Positions 59,989 through 64,000 of a DNA stretch of 64,000 nucleotides are shown piece by piece. This stretch comes from Microbacterium terrae (GTDB lineage Bacteria > Actinomycetota > Actinomycetes > Actinomycetales > Microbacteriaceae), in NCBI RefSeq assembly GCF_017831975.1, contig NZ_JAFDSS010000001.1:2356001-2420000 (forward strand), written 5' to 3'. The notes beneath the pieces were generated by a model. The model was not told the origin of the DNA, did not search any database, and saw only the letters and a list, made by a program, of their open reading frames with translations. The stretch's first letter is position 1. Every line of letters starts with the position of its first letter. A program made the position numbers and the translations under genes.

Positions 59989-60485
59989 CGCTTGTTCTCC
60001 GTCGGGATCGCGTGGGTCAAAGACGAATGCTCGGCGCGCGAATGCAGCTCTGCATCCTCACGCGCCTGGAGGTAGCGCTTGACGTCGCGGGCGACGACGG
60101 CCTCCATGAAGAACGACAGCAGGGGCACGATGCCGCCCGAGGCGAGCATCCCGAGGCGCAGCACGTTCCACCGCATCAGGCTCCAGATGCGGAAGCAGGC
60201 GATGAGGTAGACGACGTAGAACCAGCCGTGCGCGACGAGGATGCCGAGCGACAGGTTGATTCCGTCGCCGGTCGACTCGAGGCCGGACGCGGTCTCGACC
60301 GCCGGCGCCCACCACAGGAATCCGCCGGACCCGCCGAGGAAGAGCTCCAGGTGGAAGGCGTACTTCATCACCATCTCGCCGACCAGCAGCAGCAGCATCG
60401 TGCCGGTGATGATCGAGCAGACCTGGTAGAACCTCAGGGCTCCGCGGATCGCCGGAAAGGTAGCGAGTTTCGGTTCGCGGGGCAT
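59985..60485 (-). CDS. DUF3817 domain membrane protein
   Basis: 166 residues with three to four membrane segments ([60 protein letters not shown]). A DUF3817 gene next to guaA is a common actinobacterial arrangement. It has no known role. Its stop overlaps the guaA start by four bases. Confidence 0.9.
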
Positions 60486-60492
60486 GGGTTCC

Positions 60493-60498
60493 AGTCTA
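60493..60498 (-). promoter_or_regulatory. -10 box of a leaderless start (DUF3817-guaA operon)
   Basis: TAGACT is seven bases before ATG 60485. Confidence 0.5.
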
Positions 60499-60529
60499 GC
60501 GGCGGCTGCGCGCGGCATCCGCCGACGGT

Positions 60530-61411
60530 TCAGGATGCCTCGGCCGCGGCATCCTCGACGTCTTCGACCTCTTTCTCCCACGCATCCTTCGCGAGCCGGT
60601 ACCAGAGGTAGAAGGCGAAGCCGGCGAAGATCGCCCACTCGGCGGCGTAGAAGATGTTGAGCCAGTTCACCGTCGAGCCCGCCTCGGGCGCGGGCGACGA
60701 GATCTCGGTGAGACCGCCCGCCGTCTCGTCGGCGACGAGGTACTGGCGATACACGTCGAGGCCGTCCACGTCGCTCCACTGCCCGAGGAGCGCGGCGGGA
60801 GACATGCGCGTCATCGTCTGCGGGTCGTCGTCTTCGCCCGGCAGCACGGGACCCTCGTCGGAGATGAGTCGCCCGGTGAGCTCGAGCCCGGTCTGCCCGC
60901 GCGCCTCGGCGTCGAGCGCCTCGACCGCGGCCGCGGCGTCGTCGGCGGTCGGCGCCCAGCCGATCGCGACGGCGAGCGAGGTCGGCGGGATGCGATCGCC
61001 GTCGGCCGTGCCGACGCGGAGCTGTCCGGTCACCCAGTAGCCCTCTACGTCGTCGTTGTAGCGGGAGGCGACGACGAGGAAGTCGCCGGGAACGAACCGG
61101 CCGGTCACCTCGACCTGCTGGCCGACGAGCGGCTCGCTGAGGTACTCCCCCGGCTGCACGATCTCGTCGATCGGCTTCAGCTCCTCGGTGATCCCCGCGG
61201 GCGGCGGGTCGGTGTCGATCGCGCGCCCCAGCTGCCACTGGCCGAGCCAGGCGAACACGCCCGCCACGACGAGGCACAGCAGGAGCAGCCCGATCCACTG
61301 CGGGCGCAGCATCACCTCGCGCAGCGTCGGCGGGAAGACTTCGGGAACGTCGGCCGCGGCGCCCGCGCCGCTTCCGGTCCCCGAGCCTGTCGAGGGGTCG
61401 ATCGAGGTCAT
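60530..61411 (-). CDS. SURF1 family protein
   Basis: 293 residues. Two membrane spans bracket an extracytoplasmic domain: GLLLLCLVVAGVFAWLGQWQ near the N-terminus (about 40-62) and IFYAAEWAIFAGFAFYLWYR near the C-terminus. The family-specific LGQWQLGRA and EVTGRFVPGDFLVVAS parts are present. SURF1 proteins help to assemble cytochrome c oxidase. ATG 61411 overlaps the GuaB3 stop by four bases. Confidence 0.9.
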   Translation of the reverse strand: MTSIDPSTGSGTGSGAGAAADVPEVFPPTLREVMLRPQWIGLLLLCLVVAGVFAWLGQWQLGRAIDTDPPPAGITEELKPIDEIVQPGEYLSEPLVGQQVEVTGRFVPGDFLVVASRYNDDVEGYWVTGQLRVGTADGDRIPPTSLAVAIGWAPTADDAAAAVEALDAEARGQTGLELTGRLISDEGPVLPGEDDDPQTMTRMSPAALLGQWSDVDGLDVYRQYLVADETAGGLTEISSPAPEAGSTVNWLNIFYAAEWAIFAGFAFYLWYRLAKDAWEKEVEDVEDAAAEAS

Positions 61412-62532
61412 CTGGCTTCGTACGGCGCGACGACGACCTCGACGCGCTGGAACTCCTTGAGCTCGGAGTAGCCGGTCGTCGCCATCGACTTGCGCAGGGC
61501 CCCGATGAGGTTGGCGGTGCCGTCGGCGACGGGAGCCGGACCGTACAGCACCTCCTCGAGCGAGGCGACCTGGTCGACCCGCACGCGGCGGCCGCGGGGC
61601 AGCTTGGGGTGGTGGGCCTCGGGGCCCCAGTGGTAGCCCAGGCCCGGGGCATCCGTCGCCCGCGCCAGCGCGACACCGAGCATGACCGCGTCGGCGCCCA
61701 TGGCGAGAGCCTTGACGATGTCGCCCGACGTGCCCACGCCGCCGTCGGCGATGACGTGGACGTAGCGTCCGCCCGACTCGTCGAGGTAGTCGCGGCGCGC
61801 ACCGGCGACGTCGGCGACCGCGGTCGCCATGGGTGCGTGCACCCCGAGCGTCGCGCGCGTCGTCGACGCGGCGCCGCCGCCGAAGCCGACCAGCACGCCG
61901 GCTGCACCGGTGCGCATCAGGTGGAGGGCCGCGGTGTAGGTCGACGCGCCGCCGACGATGACGGGCACGTCGAGGTCGTAGATGAACTTCTTGAGGTTGA
62001 GGGGGGCATCGACGCTCGAGACGTGCTCGGCCGACACCGTGGTGCCGCGGATGACGAACAGGTCGACGCCGGCGGCGACGACCGTCTCGTACAGCTCCTG
62101 GGTGCGCTGCGGGGTGAGGGCGCCGGCGACGGTGACTCCGGCGGCGCGGATCTCGGCGAGGCGGTCGCGTACGAGCTCGGGCTTGATGGGCTCGGCGTAC
62201 AGCTCCTGCATGCGGCGGGTCGCGGCCGACTTCTCGAGCGCGGCGATCTCGGCGAGGAGCGGCTCGGGGTCGTCGTAGCGGGTCCACAGGCCCTCGAGGT
62301 CGAGCACGCCGAGGCCTCCGAGCTGCCCGAGCATGATCGCGGTGCGAGGGCTCACGACCGAGTCCATCGGGGCGCCGATCACCGGGATGTCGAACTGGAA
62401 GGCGTCGATGGCCCACGCGGTCGAGACATCTTCAGGATTGCGGGTGCGCCGCGAGGGCACCACCGCGATGTCGTCGAACGTGTACGCGCGGCGAGCGCGC
62501 TTGGCGCGGCCGATCTCCATGTCCATGCTCAC
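61408..62532 (-). CDS. guaB3: GuaB3 family IMP dehydrogenase-related protein
   Basis: 374 residues. TIM-barrel features of the GuaB3 family: MEIGRAKRARRAYTFDDIAV, GAPMDSVVSPRTAIMLGQLG, LFVIRGTTVSAEHVSS, VIADGGVGTSGDIVKALAMG and GALRKSMATTGYSELKEFQR. The active-site loop reads GGGAASTTRATLG, so the catalytic Cys of true IMP dehydrogenases is Ser, and no CBS domains are present; this agrees with the mycobacterial GuaB3 type. Its role is not settled. GTG 62532 follows a -10 box by six bases. Confidence 0.93.
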   Translation of the reverse strand: MSMDMEIGRAKRARRAYTFDDIAVVPSRRTRNPEDVSTAWAIDAFQFDIPVIGAPMDSVVSPRTAIMLGQLGGLGVLDLEGLWTRYDDPEPLLAEIAALEKSAATRRMQELYAEPIKPELVRDRLAEIRAAGVTVAGALTPQRTQELYETVVAAGVDLFVIRGTTVSAEHVSSVDAPLNLKKFIYDLDVPVIVGGASTYTAALHLMRTGAAGVLVGFGGGAASTTRATLGVHAPMATAVADVAGARRDYLDESGGRYVHVIADGGVGTSGDIVKALAMGADAVMLGVALARATDAPGLGYHWGPEAHHPKLPRGRRVRVDQVASLEEVLYGPAPVADGTANLIGALRKSMATTGYSELKEFQRVEVVVAPYEAR

Positions 62533-62538
62533 GAGCCC

Positions 62539-62544
62539 AGCCTA
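62539..62544 (-). promoter_or_regulatory. -10 box of a leaderless start (GuaB3-SURF1)
   Basis: TAGGCT then six bases to GTG 62532; it favours this GTG over the following in-frame ATG codons. Confidence 0.5.
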
Positions 62545-62573
62545 CCCGTCGGTGCGCGGCGCCCCGATGCCGG

Positions 62574-64000
62574 TCAGCGGTCGCGCACGACCCGCGTCTC
62601 GTCCCAGACCGGGGCATCCGACTCCACGACCCTGCCGTCCGCCCCGAACACCAGGAACCGGTCGAAGGACTTCGCGAGCCACCGGTCGTGCGTGACGGCG
62701 AGCACCGTGCCCTCGAAGCGCGCGAGCGCGTCCTGCAGCGCTTCGGCCGAAACGAGGTCGAGGTTGTCGGTGGGCTCGTCGAGCAGCAGCAGCGTCGCTC
62801 CCGACAGCTCGAGCAGCAGGATCTGGAACCGCGCCTGCTGTCCGCCCGACAGGTCGTCGAAGCGCTGCTCGGCCTGCCCGACGAGGCCGTAGCGGTCCAG
62901 CGCCGAGCTCGCCGCGTCACGCGGCAAGCCGGCGCGGGCGTCCTCGCCGCGGTGGAGGATGTCGAGCAGGGTGCGGCCGTCGAACTCCGGATGCCGGTGG
63001 GTCTGCGCGAACCACCCCGGAACCACGCGCGCGCCGAGCACCGCCCGCCCGGTGTGCGAGACGGGCGCGAGCGCGCCGCCCGTGGTCGTCATGTGGCCGA
63101 GCCGCGCGTCGGGATCGGTGCCGCCACGGGCGAGCAGACGCAGGAAGTGCGACTTGCCCGACCCGTTCGACCCGAGCACGGCGACCCGGTCGCCGAACCA
63201 CACCTCGGCGTCGAAGGGCTTCATCAGCCCGGTGAGCTCCAGCTGCTCGGCCACCACGGCGCGACGCCCGGTGCGCGCGCCGCGCAGGCGCAGGTCGAGG
63301 TCCTGCTCCTTCGGCCGCTCCTGCGGCGGACCGACCTCCTCGAACTTGCGCAGGCGCGTCTGGGCGGCGCGGTAGCGCGAGGTGAACGAGTCGTTCGCGG
63401 TGGCCTTCACCTTGAGGGTCGCCACCAGCTCCTTGAGCTTGACGTGCTGCTCGTCCCACCGCCGGCGCAGCTCGTCGAGGCGCGCCATCCGGTCGTCGCG
63501 GGCGCGATGGTACGTGCCGAACCCGCCGCCGTGCACCCACGCGGTGCTGCCCGCGCCGCCCGCCTCGAGCGTGACGATGCGGTCGGCGGCCCGGGCGAGC
63601 AGCTCGCGGTCGTGCGAGACCAGCAGCACGGTCTTCGGCGTCTCGCGCAGCCGATCCTCGAGCCAGCGCTTGCCGGGCACGTCGAGGTAGTTGTCGGGCT
63701 CGTCGAGGAGGAGCACCTGGTCGGGTCCGCGCAGCAGCGCCTCGAGCGCGAGCCGCTTCTGCTCGCCGCCCGACAGCGTGGCCAGCTCGCGGTACTGCGC
63801 CCGCGCGAACGGGATGCCGAGCGCGGCCGTCGTGCACGTGTCCCACACCGTCTCGTACTCGTACCCTCCCGCCTCGGCGTAGTCGGCGAGCGCGCCGGCG
63901 TACCGCATCTGGGTGTCGAGGTCGTCGTCCTCGATGATCGCGAGTTCCGCCTCGGCGAGCTCGCGTGCAGCCCGGCGCACCCGATCGGGCGCGACCGCGA
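62574..64000 (-). CDS. ABC-F family ATPase, C-terminal part
   Basis: The last 475 codons are present; the reading frame is open to the right edge, so the N-terminus is outside. The first ABC domain retains LATLSGGEQKRLALEALLRG and VLLLDEPDNYLDVPGKRWLE; a linker with LKVKATANDSFTSRYRAAQT leads to the second with GSNGSGKSHFLRLL, DDLSGGQQARFQILLLELSG and LLLLDEPTDNLDLVSAEALQ. There are no membrane segments. ABC-F proteins act on the ribosome, several giving antibiotic resistance. It lies 41 bases upstream of GuaB3. Confidence 0.9.
   Translation of the reverse strand, partial: AVAPDRVRRAARELAEAELAIIEDDDLDTQMRYAGALADYAEAGGYEYETVWDTCTTAALGIPFARAQYRELATLSGGEQKRLALEALLRGPDQVLLLDEPDNYLDVPGKRWLEDRLRETPKTVLLVSHDRELLARAADRIVTLEAGGAGSTAWVHGGGFGTYHRARDDRMARLDELRRRWDEQHVKLKELVATLKVKATANDSFTSRYRAAQTRLRKFEEVGPPQERPKEQDLDLRLRGARTGRRAVVAEQLELTGLMKPFDAEVWFGDRVAVLGSNGSGKSHFLRLLARGGTDPDARLGHMTTTGGALAPVSHTGRAVLGARVVPGWFAQTHRHPEFDGRTLLDILHRGEDARAGLPRDAASSALDRYGLVGQAEQRFDDLSGGQQARFQILLLELSGATLLLLDEPTDNLDLVSAEALQDALARFEGTVLAVTHDRWLAKSFDRFLVFGADGRVVESDAPVWDETRVVRDR

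Overview
High-GC DNA (roughly 70% by eye) with actinobacterial gene content: GuaB3, LigC, free-standing LigD-type polymerases, an F420-type LLM oxidoreductase, SURF1, a DUF3817 gene next to guaA, WXG100-type proteins and leaderless starts. The gene set, codon use and intergenic repeats suggest Microbacteriaceae, most likely Microbacterium; the species cannot be named from the sequence alone. No rRNA, CRISPR, insertion sequence, integrase or prophage block was found, so this reads as a chromosomal segment with small accessory islands.

Layout. 1-1685: minus-strand operon of a short-chain dehydrogenase, a TetR regulator and a quinone oxidoreductase (cut by the left edge), with a TetR-type palindrome upstream. 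1841-9979: AI-2E-family permease, large LuxR-type ATPase regulator, a 61-residue protein, LigC, LLM oxidoreductase and a LigD-type polymerase. 10044-16464: ECF importer (T, fused double ATPase, S) with a tandem HAD protein, divergent from a LacI regulator over two identical LacI-type operators. 16454-24838: SseB-like protein, hairpin repeats, PcrA, a PspC-sensor-kinase two-component pair divergent from PspC and membrane proteins. 25013-31348: a hydrolase-like domain joined to seven membrane spans, a drug-type ABC exporter and a divergent WYL regulator. 31482-34161: small genes, a tRNA-like structure and a DUF202 pair whose first member is frameshifted. 34233-39246: PadR-controlled sulfatase island (PadR, sulfatase, MFS transporter, 21-residue peptide) divergent from the formylglycine-generating enzyme that would activate the sulfatase. 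39288-45524: lipid kinase, DUF427, Lon-substrate-binding-domain protein, MarR with twin operators, F420-reductase-like protein, flavodoxin, Arr rifamycin ADP-ribosyltransferase and a lipoprotein. 45600-53655: secreted subtilase, MFS permease, GDPD, YccA-like protein and a second LigD-type polymerase. 53662-56837: five translationally coupled genes with an ESAT-6-like protein and a membrane-linked serine hydrolase. 56952-64000: glycosyltransferase, GuaA, DUF3817, SURF1, GuaB3 and an ABC-F ATPase cut by the right edge.

How the parts work together. Several modules are a regulator beside its probable target with a visible inverted-repeat operator (TetR, LacI, PadR, MarR). The sulfatase and its activating enzyme form one functional unit. 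LigC and two LigD-type polymerases are parts of bacterial end-joining repair, but Ku is not in the window. GuaA and GuaB3 are purine genes close together.

Two sequence-wide patterns stand out: many genes start 6-7 bases after a TAnnnT -10 box (leaderless starts), and the heptamer GGATGCC/GGCATCC occurs about 90 times, including as paired arms of terminator hairpins.
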